Below are positions 11,811 through 23,227 of a stretch of 64,000 bases of DNA, piece by piece (the stretch's first letter is position 1; each line of letters begins with the position of its first letter). Under the pieces are notes generated by a model. The model worked only from the letters and a program-made list of their open reading frames with translations, made no database searches and was not told where the DNA came from. The position numbers were made by a program, and so were the translations under genes. The DNA is from Elymus sibiricus (lineage: Eukaryota > Streptophyta > Magnoliopsida > Poales > Poaceae). The stretch spans positions 245,240,166 to 245,304,165 of the forward strand of contig CM077666.1 in assembly GCA_039707655.1 (NCBI GenBank). Direction: 5' to 3'.

Positions 11811-11957
11811 GTCGGGGCGGGGCCTCGGCGAAGCCGTCGATGTCCTCTGCCTCATTGCCGGTGGGATGGGGCCTCGGTGGAGCCGGCGAAGTCCTCCGCT
11901 TCATTGCTATCGGGGCGGGGCCTCGGCGGAGCCAGCGATGTCCTCCGCCTCGTTGTC
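11811..11957. repeat. Three 49-bp tandem repeats
   Basis: Three adjacent units (11811-11859, 11860-11908, 11909-11957) share the core GGGGCCTCGG and the end TCCTCYGCYTC. Because 49 is not a multiple of three, each unit is read in a different frame. The same acidic peptide (Asn-Glu-Ala-Glu-Asp) appears in two minus-strand frames, and the minus-strand ORF ends within the array. Confidence 0.85.
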
Positions 11958-12395
11958 TGTCTCGCCAAACAGCGCCTCGCCCGCCTCGTTGCCCTCCTTG
12001 TAGGCGGCCGCAACCTCCGCCACCCACTGGCAGTACCGCCAGCACGCGAGGCGGCTCTCGCGGGCAGAGCGGTAGGACTTGAGCAGAGCCGCCTGCTCCG
12101 CCAGGTCCGCAGCGATCTGCTCCTCCGCCTGCAGGTGCTCCTGGAGGAGCTGGTGGTTGTAGGCGGTGTCGGCCTGCGTCTCCCGAGCCTCGCCGATGGT
12201 CATGGTGCAATGCACCGACGAGGATGGCGCGGAGGAGGAGGGTGGCGTCGGCTTGTAGACAACCACGTCCTCCATTGGGACATTGTCGTCCTCTGGCTGC
12301 CTGCCGGCCAACCATTCGGCAGCAATGGCGGTCATCTCCTTCTTCAGGTCCGCCGTCCGCCCATCCCGGAGAGCGGTGGAGCGCGAGGAAGCCAT
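11907..12395 (-). CDS. Hypothetical 162-residue protein, helical and Ala/Glu-rich
   Basis: The minus-strand ORF starts with Met-Ala-Ser-Ser at 12395. A good TATA box (TATATAAAC on the minus strand, plus positions 12463-12471) lies about 70 bp upstream of the ATG, which supports a real transcription unit. The central part (Gln, Glu, Leu and Ala-rich) looks helical. It shares a pattern with the plus-strand ORF at 12771: Gln-Ala/Glu-Asp, Tyr-Asn, Leu-Leu, Glu-His, Ala-Glu-x-Gln-Ile-Ala. The pair are therefore divergent paralogues, head to head. The C-terminus runs into the 49-bp repeats and stops there. I recognise no known domain. It could be a gene carried by a DNA transposon. Confidence 0.45.
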   Translation of the reverse strand: MASSRSTALRDGRTADLKKEMTAIAAEWLAGRQPEDDNVPMEDVVVYKPTPPSSSAPSSSVHCTMTIGEARETQADTAYNHQLLQEHLQAEEQIAADLAEQAALLKSYRSARESRLACWRYCQWVAEVAAAYKEGNEAGEALFGETDNEAEDIAGSAEAPPR

Positions 12396-12462
12396 GGTGG
12401 AAGTGGTGTGGAGAGGAGAAAGGGAACGGAGGCGGATGATTGCGACTATGGCCGAGGCAGTA

Positions 12463-12471
12463 GTTTATATA
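12463..12471 (-). promoter_or_regulatory. TATA box upstream of the 162-residue ORF
   Basis: The minus strand reads TATATAAAC about 70 bp before the ATG at 12395. The 12476-12660 interval between the two divergent ORFs carries two copies of GGGCGGCAGATGGACGGACG about 60 bp apart. Confidence 0.5.
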
Positions 12472-12770
12472 GCAATGGTGGGCGGCAGATGGACGGACGG
12501 GTGGCGCCGTAGTAGCCGCCTCGGCAACCGCGTGTCATTAATGTGGGCGGCAGATGGACGGACGGACGGCAGTTGTGTCATTTGAACGCGGAGCAGTCGC
12601 CTGCTCCAGGAAGCGGCGCTGACCGTTTCGGGCGAGAAGTGCGCGCGGGCGAGTGAGGGGGTTTGGGTGGGCCAGGACGGTCAGACGCGGGCTTGGCAGC
12701 AGTCTGGTGCAGCAGCCAGACATGCTGGCTCACCAGCGAACTTGCCGAGCTCAACGACGATGACCAGACA

Positions 12771-13193
12771 ATGGACGAGGCTTCCAACCAGGAGCCGGCG
12801 CCACCGCCCGTGCCGGCTCATGCCGTGTTCACCATAGAGCAGGTGCGGCCGCACTTCGACGCCCTAATGGTGGAAGAGCTACCAATGCCACCGGTATCGG
12901 CATTCCGGCAAGCGCAGGAGGACCAGTGTTACAACCTCCGTCTCCTCATCGAGCATCGGCTTGCGGAGGGACAAATCGCCGGCGAACAGGCAAACGACAA
13001 TGTCGTCGCGGACATGGGGGCCGATGATCCTGGCTTCCTGGATGAGCAGCGGGCGCTGTACCAGACCATCCGTAGGGCCGGCGAGGCCCTCTCCGTCATC
13101 CTTCACCTTGTTGCGCTCGCCGTGGCGCCGCCGTCTTGCATTGTCAACATGGTGAACAAACGAGAGGAATCAGGAGATGACTGTACGTGGTGA
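12771..13193 (+). CDS. Hypothetical 140-residue protein, divergent paralogue of the 11907-12395 ORF
   Basis: The start is taken at 12771 (Met-Asp-Glu-Ala-Ser); an in-frame ATG at 12663 would add 36 residues. After a Pro-rich stretch comes a helical Glu/Gln/Arg/Leu-rich region that resembles the minus-strand ORF, then a weaker hydrophobic C-terminus ending Thr-Trp at 13193. The final residues overlap a sequence (VNMVNKRE, then GACTGTACGTGG) that recurs in the 673-bp array, so the C-terminus may be repeat-derived. Function is unknown. Confidence 0.35.
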   Translation: MDEASNQEPAPPPVPAHAVFTIEQVRPHFDALMVEELPMPPVSAFRQAQEDQCYNLRLLIEHRLAEGQIAGEQANDNVVADMGADDPGFLDEQRALYQTIRRAGEALSVILHLVALAVAPPSCIVNMVNKREESGDDCTW

Positions 13194-13199
13194 GGATGA

Positions 13200-14017
13200 C
13201 AGTAGGAACCCACCAGGGCCATGGCCATACTCAGGCAAGTGCCTCCTTATTACTGCAAAAAAAAAAACTTCCCCCTAATGGTTTGCTGACATCTGGTCCG
13301 ACGCCATTGTCAACGTAGTCAATAAAGGAGAGAATTGCACAAGGAGCTGCTGACAACAGGGACCCAACAGATCATGCATTTTTTAGAGATTTTTTTGTTG
13401 CTGAGACGGAGCAGGGTATCAGCTGGTCTGTGCGGGGGCTGTGGCCCGTGTAACCTAGGCTATTATTTTATGTCTACCAAATAACCAGCCCAGCTGTTTT
13501 TTTCCTTTGTGAAAATGACTAGCCCAGCTTTATTTAGCCAACTTGTTTTTCTCCGCCCGGCTGGGTTGCAAAAATGAGGAGGGGTGCATTCGGCTTGCCC
13601 AGAAAATGGGCTTTAGGTAATAATAAATGGGTTGTAAATATAAAAAACACAGTGAACCGGCAATTAGTTTGAAATTAGTTTTTTTTGGATTTTGAGATTT
13701 TTAATTTCATTATATTTTTTGTTGTGCGCGCAAAATTTCATTGGATTTTAACCCAATATAAAATAATTTTGATATTAGATTGAATTTGAATCAAAATTTT
13801 GGGATAAAAATAATTCGGACCCCACCAAAATGTGGGAAGTTTGGTTGAAATTTTTAACCCTAGCCCTGGCTAGAAAATGGGTTGTGCTGTTAACAAACAA
13901 TAAATGGGCTGCAGTAAATTCCATAAGAATTAAAAAATAGGCTGTAAATTATTAAAATTAGCAAATGGGTTGTATGCTGTCCGCAACTGATGTGATGCTG
14001 ATTTGTTGGCCTACTAG
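13200..14017. other. AT-rich stretch without genes
   Basis: No convincing ORF or RNA gene is visible. The sequence has repeated phrases such as AAATGGGTTGTA and long A/T runs, typical of the interior of degraded grass DNA transposons. Confidence 0.5.
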
Positions 14018-15990
14018 TTGACGCGTATGCAAGGCTTTCTCAACTTATAGTCAACACACGATTCTAGCAGTAGAGGCCGTTGGATGTCCATCCAACGGCT
14101 GCCGTGCTTCTTCAATCTCAGATCTTCTTGCTTCAGCTGCCCAAACCACCGCCGGTGGGACCGCCTGCTCCCGCCACCTGTGGCCAGCTGTGCTGCCGCG
14201 CAGGCCCAACCGCCCCACCCTACTCCCATCGCTGGCCAGGCCATCCCTCTACTTACCCACACCTCCTGTTATTCTCCCGGGACGGCAGCCTGACACCCAG
14301 CCGAACCAGTCAACCCTCGTACTCCCCTCCACGTTGGCATTCACTTCTGTGTCTTTGCTGGCTACCGGTCGTTCCTTCCTAGGACTCGCCGTCGTCTACC
14401 GCATTGGTTCTATCGGCGCGGCGTGGTTAATGTGGTCAACAACCGATAGCCATCGGAAGAGGGATGTACGTGGAGAGGCTGACAGTAGGGACCCACATGG
14501 TCCATGGCCGCACGCAAGCAAGTGCCTCCTTATTACGCATAAAAAAAAGATTCCTCCCCCTGACAGCTGGGACCCACCAGCTATATCTTCGCATGGAAGG
14601 AAGTGCCTACTTATTACGTGAAAAAAAAAGATTCCTCCCCATGACAGCTGGGTCCCAGCAGATTTGGAGGCTGACTTGTGGGCCTAATAAATTGACGCGT
14701 ACGCAGGGCTTTGTCAACTTAGTCCACAAATGATTCTAGCAACAGTGACCGTTGGATGTTAATCCAACGACCGTGCTGCTTCTTCAATCTCTGATCTTCT
14801 TGCTCCAGCCGCCCAAACCAACGCCGGCTGGACCGCCTGCTCTCGCTTCCCGTGGCCAATTGTGCTGCCGCGTGGGCCTCACCGCCCCCTCCTACTCCCA
14901 CCGCTGGCCAGGCCATCCCTCTACTCACCCACACCTCCTGTTATTCTCTGGCGACGGCAGCCTCACACCACAGCCGAACCAGTCAACCCTCATACTCTCC
15001 TCAGCGTGGGCATCCACTGCTGTGTCTTCGCCACCTCCGGGTCGTTCCCTTCCTAGGCCTCGCCGTCGTCCACCGCGTTGGTGCTCTCGGTGCGGCGTGG
15101 TCAACGTGGTCAACAAACGACAACCATCGGAAGAGGGATGTACGTGGAGAGGCTGACAGTAGGGACCCACATGGTGCATGGCCGCACGCAAGCAAGTGCC
15201 GCCTTATTACGTGAAAAAAAATGATTCCTCCCCCTGACCACTGGGCCCCACCGGCTCTATCTTCGCACGGAAGGAAGTGCCTCCTTATTACGCAAAAAAA
15301 ACGATTCCTCCGCATGACAGCTGGGACCCACCAGAATTGGAGGCTGACTTGTGGGCATACTAAATTGACGCGTACGCAGGGCTTTGTCAACTTAGTGAAC
15401 AAACGATTCTAGCAGCAGTGACCATTGGATGTTAATCCAACGGCCGTGCTGCTTCTTCAATCTCTGATCTTCTTGCTCCAGCCGCCCAAACCAGCGCCGG
15501 CGGGACCGCCTGCTCCTGCCTCCCGTGGCCAGCTATGCTGCCGCGCAGGCCTCACCGCCCCACCCTACTCCTACCGTTGGCCAGGCCTTCCCTCTACTCA
15601 CACACATCCCCTGTTATTCTCCGGCGACGGCAGCCTCAGACCGCAGCCGAACCAGTCAACGCTCGTACTCCCCTCGGCGTGGGCATCCACTGCCGCGTCT
15701 TCCCCGGCTCTGCGTCGTTCCCTTCCTAGGCCTCGCCGTCGTCCACCGCCTTGGTGCTCTCGGTGCGGCATAGTCAACGTGGTCAACGAACGACAGCCAT
15801 CGGAAGAGGACTGTACGCGGTGAGGCTGACAGCTGGACCAACCAGTTACATCTTCGCACGCAAGGAATTGCCTCCTTATTACGCGCAAAAAAAATGATTC
15901 CTCGCCCTGACAGCTGGACCCACCTGCTATATCTTCGCACACAAGGAAGTGCCTCTGTATCCTCCCTGACAGGTGGGACCCACCCGGTCG
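14018..15990. repeat. Tandem array of about 673-bp units (three copies)
   Basis: Units begin TTGACGCGTA at 14018, 14692 and 15365, so they are 674 and 673 bp apart. Each has a GC-rich first half that gives ORFs in several frames, and a second half with smaller repeats of GACAGCTGGGACCCACC followed by CTCCTTATTACG and an A-run. The third copy fades out near 15990. A related A-run motif is also present at about 13230. The ORFs here follow the repeat and are not called as genes. Confidence 0.8.
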
Positions 15991-16486
15991 AAGTGTACGT
16001 AGCGTTGTCTATCTGGTCGCGAACGTGTACCTACATACTGGTCGATCGGTCTCTCTGCAACGATGAACCGTGGGCTTGTAAGGAGCGGCATGTGTCATAG
16101 TAGAGCCCCATACGTAGGAGTTCAGGCAGTCCCGTCTAAATCGAGTACACGTACGTACAGCCACGCTGCAAAAAATACGGCCACATACGTACATATGGGC
16201 GGGGTCACGAACGCTTACTCACGCATACGTACGGCCAGGGCTCGTGTACATGGAGAGTCAACGTACAGCAGCAATGGCCTCCTATTCATCGGCAGCCAAC
16301 CGGCTGGGTCGAAACGGAGAAACAACGTCATGTTCATCGGGAGGCAACCGACTGGGTCAGAATGCATCCTGTTCATCGGGAGCCAATCTGCTTGGACGGA
16401 ACAGCCGAAACGGGGTCCTGTTCATCGACTCGGGGTCTGGCATACCACAAAACAGAGGAAACGGCCTTCTGTTCGACCACCTACGG

Positions 16487-16790
16487 TCAAAACGGGGTCC
16501 TGTTCATCGGCTGGGGATCTGGCGTACTGCAAAACAGAGGAAACAGACTTTTGTTCAACCGCCTACGGTCGAAACGGGGTCTTGTTGATTGGGAAGGGTC
16601 TGGCGTACCGCAAAACGGAGGAAACGGACTTCTGTTCAACCGCCTATGGTCGAAATGGGGTCCTGTTGATCGGGAGGGGTCTGGCATACCGCAAAACGGA
16701 GGAAACGGACTTCTACCCAACTGCCTACGGTCGAAACGGAGTCCTGTTCATTGGGAGGGGTGTGGCATACCACAAAACGGGACTCCACCG
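16487..16790. repeat. 81-bp tandem repeat (about four units)
   Basis: Units start at 16487, 16569, 16650 and 16731 (82, 81 and 81 bp). Because 81 is a multiple of three, a long plus-strand frame (16063-17202) stays open through them and repeats a 27-residue block with Lys-Thr-Glu-Glu-Thr. Further copies of CTGTTCATC continue to about 17110. Confidence 0.8.
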
Positions 16791-17192
16791 GGCTACTGTT
16801 CATCCACCGTCGACTTCCTCCAGCCTCCGTCGGCTACTGTTCATCCAGCCTCCACGGGGTCCTGTTCATCCACCCCCAACCGGCTGGGGTGTGGTGGCCT
16901 CCTCTCGGGGTCCTGTTCATCCGGCGCCAACCACCTTCACACGGCCAAGGTACTGTTCATCCACAGCCAACCCACCGGCTGGGGTGGCGTGTATGAGCGG
17001 GCGGCAACAACGGGAACCGTTCATCCATAGCCTACCAACCAGCTCGATCGATGCAAGTCTCAACTCGTTCTACGTGTTTCGCGTGCGTGGCAGCAACGGG
17101 CACTGTTCATCGAGAGGCAACCCAGCACTGGCTGGCTACGTCTCGCACGGGGGCTCGATCGGCTTCAGTAAGCAACGAGAAGGATCGATCTG

Positions 17193-17308
17193 GTTCAGTT
17201 AGCAGCAAAGGGATCGCTCGGGTTCAGTTAGCAGCGAAGGGATCGCTCGGGTTCAGTTAGCAGTGAAGGGATCGCTCGGGTTCAGTTAGCAGCGAAGGGA
17301 TCGATCGG
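17193..17308. repeat. 29-bp tandem repeat (four units)
   Basis: Four near-identical units starting GTTCAGTTAGCAG lie at 17193, 17222, 17251 and 17280. They are flanked by degenerate copies (17162-17192 and 17309-17420) that contain GATCGATCG palindromes. Confidence 0.85.
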
Positions 17309-17745
17309 GTGCAGTACGTAGTGCGAGGGATCGATCGCTCGTGTTCAGTACGTAGTGCGAGGGCGATCGATCGCTCAGGTTCAGTAAGCGAACGTACACC
17401 TCACTCAGGTTCAGTTAGCGAGCGGCTCACACACACGCGCGCGTACGAGAGAAGCGGGCAAACCACACTGCATCGCTCGGCCCCGGCCACCCACCGTAAC
17501 CGGGAACTCCCCGAAAATTTCCTCGCCCTCAGTTCTACCATTATTTTTTACATCATGGACGGCCCAAAGAATGTTATGCGGGTGCGTCTCCGGCCCGCCC
17601 AGGACGAAAAGCCCATTTTCTGTCATAATTTTTTGTCATAGAAGTAGGAGCCCACCACATCTATGATGATACGTGTTTTAGTCACAATTATTGTCATAAA
17701 AGTTTCACAACCATGACAGAAAAAGTTTTTGTTCGGGCCATAATG

Positions 17746-18259
17746 CTTGGTAGAATTGCGATAGTGAGGTACTAGTCAGAGCCGCAGTACCGCGGGATCG
17801 GTACTACCGCTCTGAACTACCACCCAACTACCGCTCAAAAACAGAACGCAAAAGCTAAGCGGAAGTGCGAGTAGCACTGAAGAGCGGCAGTACCGCCGGA
17901 GCGGTACTACTGCTAGGCTGAGCGGTACTACCGCTTAGATGCCACATGAAAGCCCAAGCATAAGATGGGAAAAGCTCCAACAGCCGGGAAGGAAAGAGGG
18001 TGTAAAGTGACTGTGTACGTGTTGATTCCACCCAAACCTTTCCAAAAGCGGACCCCCTCTTGATAGTACGGATTTCCTACGACTCAAAACCACCAAAGAG
18101 AAATCGTCGAAAAATAACCGTCTGCACTCCTAACCACCGAGGGGAAATAAACCGTCTCGTGCCATCTGATAATATCGGAAAGCTAAATGCACACGGTTAG
18201 TCCGCAAAGGGCATTGTCATCAATCACCAAAACCACTAAGAGAGAAAAATGCCCTAACA
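17746..18259 (-). repeat. Truncated minus-strand LTR with GCGGTA-C-TACCGC dyads
   Basis: The right end reads GCCCTAACA (18251-18259), followed by TTCTCCCCCTTTTTGG. On the minus strand this is a polypurine tract followed by an LTR start TGTTAGGGC. The interval about 17780-17940 holds several partial or complete GCGGTACTACCGC dyads. The left limit is uncertain and the LTR is shorter than expected, so part of it is missing. Confidence 0.55.
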
Positions 18260-19567
18260 TTCTCCCCCTTTTTGGTGAATTGATGACAACACGGGATTTG
18301 CACAAGATATATAACGAGATAATAAGCAAACCCCAATATCTACAAAATATAGATGGGCTCCCCCTAGATGTGTGCACTATATTAGATACGCTTTTGGAAT
18401 GCAAAGCACACACATTAGGAACAACACTCCCCCTATATTTTATAGACAAGGCAACACTTGCAACAATAAAATATGAGATATAAACTTGGAGCAAGTAATA
18501 GCATGTGAGCATAACGAAAGGGCACAAGATAAACATAAACTCACAAGCTAACAAAGTACTTAGACATAGAACAAAAGAGTAGGGTAGCATATGTCTCACA
18601 CCATATGATAAGTACTTAAAGTCTCACAGACACACACACTAAAGCAAAGCAAACGAGAAGGAGTTCACGAGAGAATGAAAGCAACAACAAAGAAGACACA
18701 CTCGTGACTCGGCAAATCCCTAAGCTCTCTCCCCCTTTGGCATCGAGACACCAAAAAGGCAAAGAGCACTAAGATGGTCCTAGGTGGTAGCAATACTCCA
18801 GAACACCATCAGAACTCCTCGTGGTCATCCGAGTCATCCTCTGCAGCAGCTAGCTGATCATCCTCCTCAGAATCCGTCCACTTGCAATTATGCGAGGTCC
18901 ACTCCTCTTCATCTGTGATCTTCTCCTCAGAACCACTATTGAACTCCAGGCCGAGATGGCTCATCATCATCTTGTCACGTCTGCGAGCCTGCTTCTCAGC
19001 TACATGCGCCCTATATTGTCCCTGAGCCTGAATGCATAAGAGCTTCTTCATCTTTGACTTGAGCTTGGACGCCCAAGATGGTTCCGTCTCGGAAGGAGGA
19101 GCAAAATCATAATCGGGCTCTGCCTCATCATCAGAGTCAGTGGGGGCGATCTCCTCATTGGGGGCAGCAGATGCAGTATCCCAGTTCTCCTTCTGTCGCA
19201 GCTTCAGAATATCATGCATCACCATATGCTCAGTGGGAAGGGATTCCCCTGGAAACTCAGCAGCCCATTTCTCCTCAATCAACTTGAAAAGGTAGGGGCC
19301 ATAAATGGGCACCTTCCGGTCAAGCACAATAGAACGAATCTCACGCCACATAATGTGAGAGATATCCAAAGTAGAGTTCCTGCCCCTCTCCTTCATGCAT
19401 AACAGAAGCATATCCACCAGATATGAGTGTACCTGATCCAAGTTCCCAATGCGAGGGAAAAGAGTGTTGCGAAAGATGCGGTGCATGATGTCCAAGAAAG
19501 GAATGAGCTCAGTCCGAACGGCCCCCTTGGCAGTAGTCACAACCCGGGAGTAACGAATCAGTTTAGA
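18260..19567 (-). pseudogene. Retrotransposon internal region with an unrecognised ORF
   Basis: A minus-strand frame is open from 19567 to 18809 but has no good ATG; the first residues are read from Lys-Ser-Lys-Leu. It encodes about 250 residues: a globular first half with Ile-Tyr-Gly-Pro-Tyr, resembling ORFs found in plant non-autonomous retroelements, and a very acidic C-terminus. The 18260-18808 part is non-coding and starts at the polypurine tract of the LTR at 17746-18259. The frame differs from the gag to its right, so the junction near 19560 joins two reading frames and may be a deletion or a recombination point. Confidence 0.4.
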
Positions 19568-21447
19568 CTTGTGCTAAGTACTTGTTTCCTTGTGAGGCCA
19601 GAGACCAACAGTATTCCGGTCTCAAGCAATTCCTTCAACCTAGCATTTTCATCAGAGATAGCACCAAATTCCTCGGAGGAGGAGTTAGTCTCAACATCCA
19701 TAATATTTGCATTTTTCTCAGTGGTAGCAGTAGATGTTTCAGCAGTGGAATTATCGTTGTTGCGCTCTAGGAATTTTAGACAGGGCAGCACAAAATAGTC
19801 AGGAAGTTTTTCAGTTTGCTCGGCAAAGAGAGAAGCTTTTTCTTTCGTGAGCTCATCATGAGAACCTTTCAGTGATTCGAGTTCTTGATTCCTGTTCAAG
19901 AGATCATTTGACAAGCTCTCGAATTCAACTGAAAGAGAATCATAATGAGTGGATAGATCATCGAATGTTGATGAGAGAGCATCGTGCTCTTCCGTCAACA
20001 TTTGATTTTTCTCCATCTCTTCAACAAGCAATCCTTCAGATTTCCTGAGGGTTTTTTCAAGTCTTTCAAGTGCATCTTGTTGAGATTTGGCCATTCTAAA
20101 AAGCTTAGCATAGACCACATTCTCTGAAGAGAATGCATTTATGTCATTGGATTTTTGGTGTTTCATTGATACCTGATCTCTTGAAGCTTTTGCCATGAAG
20201 CAGAATGCAGTTGACTCGTCATCACTAGAAGCTATGTTGGAGTGACTTGAAGATTCATATGATGCACGAGCAATGAAGGCGTTGCCTCGGCCTAGGTTGT
20301 TGTAGAACTCATCATCTCCATCATATTCAAACTATGATATTTCTTCTTCGGAGTCCATGGTCATTCCAGCATAAGCACCAGCCAGCTTAGATATTCTCTT
20401 AATGTTGGATTCGATCACTGCGTTTGGATTTATGACTGGTCTCGTTGAAGAAGATGTAGAAGGTTCATTCTTCTTCGTGAGCTTAGTGTGACAATCTGCA
20501 CGCTTGAATCCAGAGCAATTGAGCGCATTCCATCTTCTACTAGGCTTGACATCCATTTCCCATGTTTGACAGTCGATGATGTAATGACCGAAGCTTTTGC
20601 ACTTGTAGCACGAAATATCCAGAGGGGGTAATCTTCTTGAAGAACTTGAAGACTCATCCTCAGGTGACCTGGATAGGCATAGGTTCTATCTCCTAAGATT
20701 ATTGAGGCATTCAGTGAGTATTTCTAGATCTCTTGTGATGCGGTGTTGGTTCTCATAATCTTCTTCATGCGAGCTACCATAGTCTAACAGTATGTCACCT
20801 TCCTCTTCTGAAGAAGAATTAGATTGCCGTTTTTCTTTTTCCAATAGTTCCTCATGAATGACTAATAGTTCCATAATTTCGACTGATCGAAGATCTTCAT
20901 AGTCAGGTCTTCCTTTGATCTTGGCAACTATTGGGTCAAAGGAATCATCAAGTGATTTAAACAGTTTTTCAACAACATCTTGATCAGAAATGTCCTCAAC
21001 TCCATGTTGATGCAATCATTCGACAAGATTGCTTAGGCAATCAGTGAGTTCCATGACACTTTCCTTTTGGAGACTTCTGAAGTGGGTGAACATAGCTCTA
21101 AGCATATCAGTGTGAGCATCAGTTCGTGCAAGAAATTCTTCATGAACATTCTTGATAGCATCCCAGATTTGTTTGGTTGTCTCAAGCCTTTCTGAACGGA
21201 ATGAATACGTTCCTGGAGATGCAGTCACATATGATATCCTTCGCTTGAGCATCCAACGAATGTTTCCTTCATCTTCAGGAGTGGGTGATTCAGGATCCAG
21301 AATGGTGTATCCATTTTCCACGATTTGCCATAGTTCCTCACTGGTAGCTTTCAGACGAATCATCATTCTACCCTTCCAGTAAAGATAGTCATTTCCATCA
21401 AAGATGGGAAATCTTTCAGAGTGCTTGGATCTACCTGCAAGCGACAT
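19558..21447 (-). pseudogene. Copia-type gag with three in-frame stops
   Basis: One minus-strand frame of 630 codons runs from the ATG at 21447 (Met-Ser-Leu-Ala-Gly) to 19558. It opens with the Copia gag start (Phe-Asp-Gly-x-Asp-Tyr-x-x-Trp, DUF4219-like) followed by a UBN2-like helical domain. It then has a CCHC zinc knuckle at 20569-20610 (Cys-x2-Cys-x4-His-x4-Cys) and a long coiled-coil-like Glu/Leu/Ser-rich tail. In-frame stops lie at 21016-21018, 20686-20688 and 20332-20334. No protease, integrase or reverse transcriptase follows, so the element is pol-less. It is the gag of the element whose 5' LTR begins at 21515. Confidence 0.75.
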
Positions 21448-21500
21448 ACTCAAAACTCCAAGGTGGTTAGACCTTTAATAAGTAGAGACAAAGAGACCTT

Positions 21501-21512
21501 GCTCCGATACCA
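21501..21512 (-). other. Primer-binding site of the minus-strand Copia element
   Basis: The minus strand reads TGGTATCGGAGC, one mismatch from the usual complement of initiator-Met tRNA (TGGTATCAGAGC). It lies directly inside the LTR end at 21515 and 54 bp before the gag ATG. Confidence 0.75.
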
Positions 21513-23227
21513 ATTGTTAGGACTGAGAGTATTGTTGGAAATATGCCCTAGAGGCAATAATATTGTATTATTATATTTTCATGTTCATAATTAAGAGTTT
21601 ATATTCTATGTTATAACTGCTATGATCCTGGAATATGCGATTCAGTGGAAAACTCATATGCACGTGTGGAATGATAAACGGTAAAATAAAGGTTCCTAGT
21701 CTCGCCTCTAGGACTAGCTCAAGTGTTGTTGGTGATCACATTTTCCGGATCTTAGGATATCGTTAAGTGTAATGATAGTCCTAAAACAACATTGAGATTA
21801 TGACGTTGGAAGAACGATCATATTGAATCGACACAAACTTGTTTGTTATGAATTGAGATTATATCGTCTGTAATCAATTGTAATAACACGGAGTGTTAAC
21901 ATGTGATTTTTCTCCTTAGACCATGAGAGTATCGTAGTCATTTCTTATCGTACGGTGGGCTTTGGGGTTGCTCAAACGTCACCTGTAACACGGTGATCAT
22001 AACGACAACTTACAGGCTCATCGGAAAGTTTGACAAGGGACAAGATAGCTCAAGAGTGGGATTTGCTCCGCCGATGATGGAGAGATATTCTTAGGGCCCT
22101 CTCAGTGTGACGGCATCCGTCATCGTCTGGCCAGACACAGGTGACTACGTCACGGGGATGCTGGAACACGACAACGAGAAAGAAGAACAAAACTAGTAAC
22201 GAGGATAACGGTATAATGAGCATGTGATGACTCAGGAGGATACCGACACATCCCGGGTTTTGTGAAGTATCGTGAAGCAAAGGGAACATCACATGATAAC
22301 CAAAGGTTCACTCAAATGTCATTCGTGTAATCATAGGGATCGATATGGACGTCCACGGTTCCGCCATCGGTCATTGAATGAAGGGGTTTCGTTCATGTCT
22401 ATGTTTTACCGAACCTACGGGGTAACAAGCTTAAGGTAATCACAATCTTCTAAGTGTTAGTAGGACGAGAGTACCGAGGATTTATTTGTGGAATTGTTTC
22501 ACTAATATTTGGAATAGTTCCGAGAGGAACCGGAAGCGTTTCAGAGTCACCGGAAGGGTTTTCGAGTTTATCGGGCAATACCGGGTATTACCGATAAATA
22601 ATATATAGGTGGAAAATGTTTTCGGAGATGTTAAATTAATAATAAAAGTCTCTAATAATAGTTAGGATGCTTTTATATTTAATTTAATATCAATGGGCCT
22701 TAAAAGGCCAAGTGGTGGAAACAACTTGGGCCACTTGGGCCCAAGAAGGGTGGCGCCCCCTTCTTCCCATGGAAAGGGGAGAGGGAGGCCGAATTGGAGG
22801 GGGAGTCCCCCTCCTCCTTAGCCGGCCAAGAGAGGGGACTTTCCCTCCCCCTTGTGGCGCCCCCTCCTCCCTCTCTAACCTATATATACTAGAGGTTTTG
22901 CACCTTTTCATAATACAAGTATTGGAGCCTCCTCTAGTTCATCTAGTTCTAGTTCTAGTTCTAGTTGGTCCTAGTTGACTAATTAGAGCTAGACCTAGTT
23001 CCTCTAATCCTCATAATTAGAAGCCCAATATGGTTCTAATCTCCTCCCCCTAATTCTTCGGCGATGATTAGCTCTGGACGGTGAAGCGCTGCCAGATCGT
23101 GAAGACCGTACGCTTGCAACCAAGTAGAGAGGCCGTGCTTTCGGTCTTCCGTTTGAGGGATCGTTCGACACCGGTTCACGGGATCGTCATCAACGGTTTG
23201 AGAGACTCCAAGTACGATCTACACCGA

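Larger units (their letters stand above)
11530..17745. mobile_element. Probable CACTA-like DNA transposon remains with several tandem arrays
   Basis: This block holds two small divergent ORFs, an AT-rich stretch (13200-14017), a 673-bp tandem array, 81-bp and 29-bp arrays, and many copies of CTGTTCATC-type motifs. It ends (about 17570-17745) in sequence resembling the subterminal region of Triticeae CACTA elements, with TTTTGTCAT-type motifs. No intact CACTA terminus or transposase is visible, and the right end looks cut off. The assignment rests on general resemblance, and the block may combine several elements. Confidence 0.35.

Noticed and set aside
14080..15823. Several 100-140 codon ORFs in the 673-bp array
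   Set aside because: They repeat in each unit, overlap in two or three frames and lack domains; they are by-products of GC-rich repeats.
16063..17202. 379-codon plus-strand ORF
   Set aside because: It is kept open by the 81-bp tandem repeat and CTGTTCATC-type motifs. There is no domain, and overlapping open frames exist in the same stretch.
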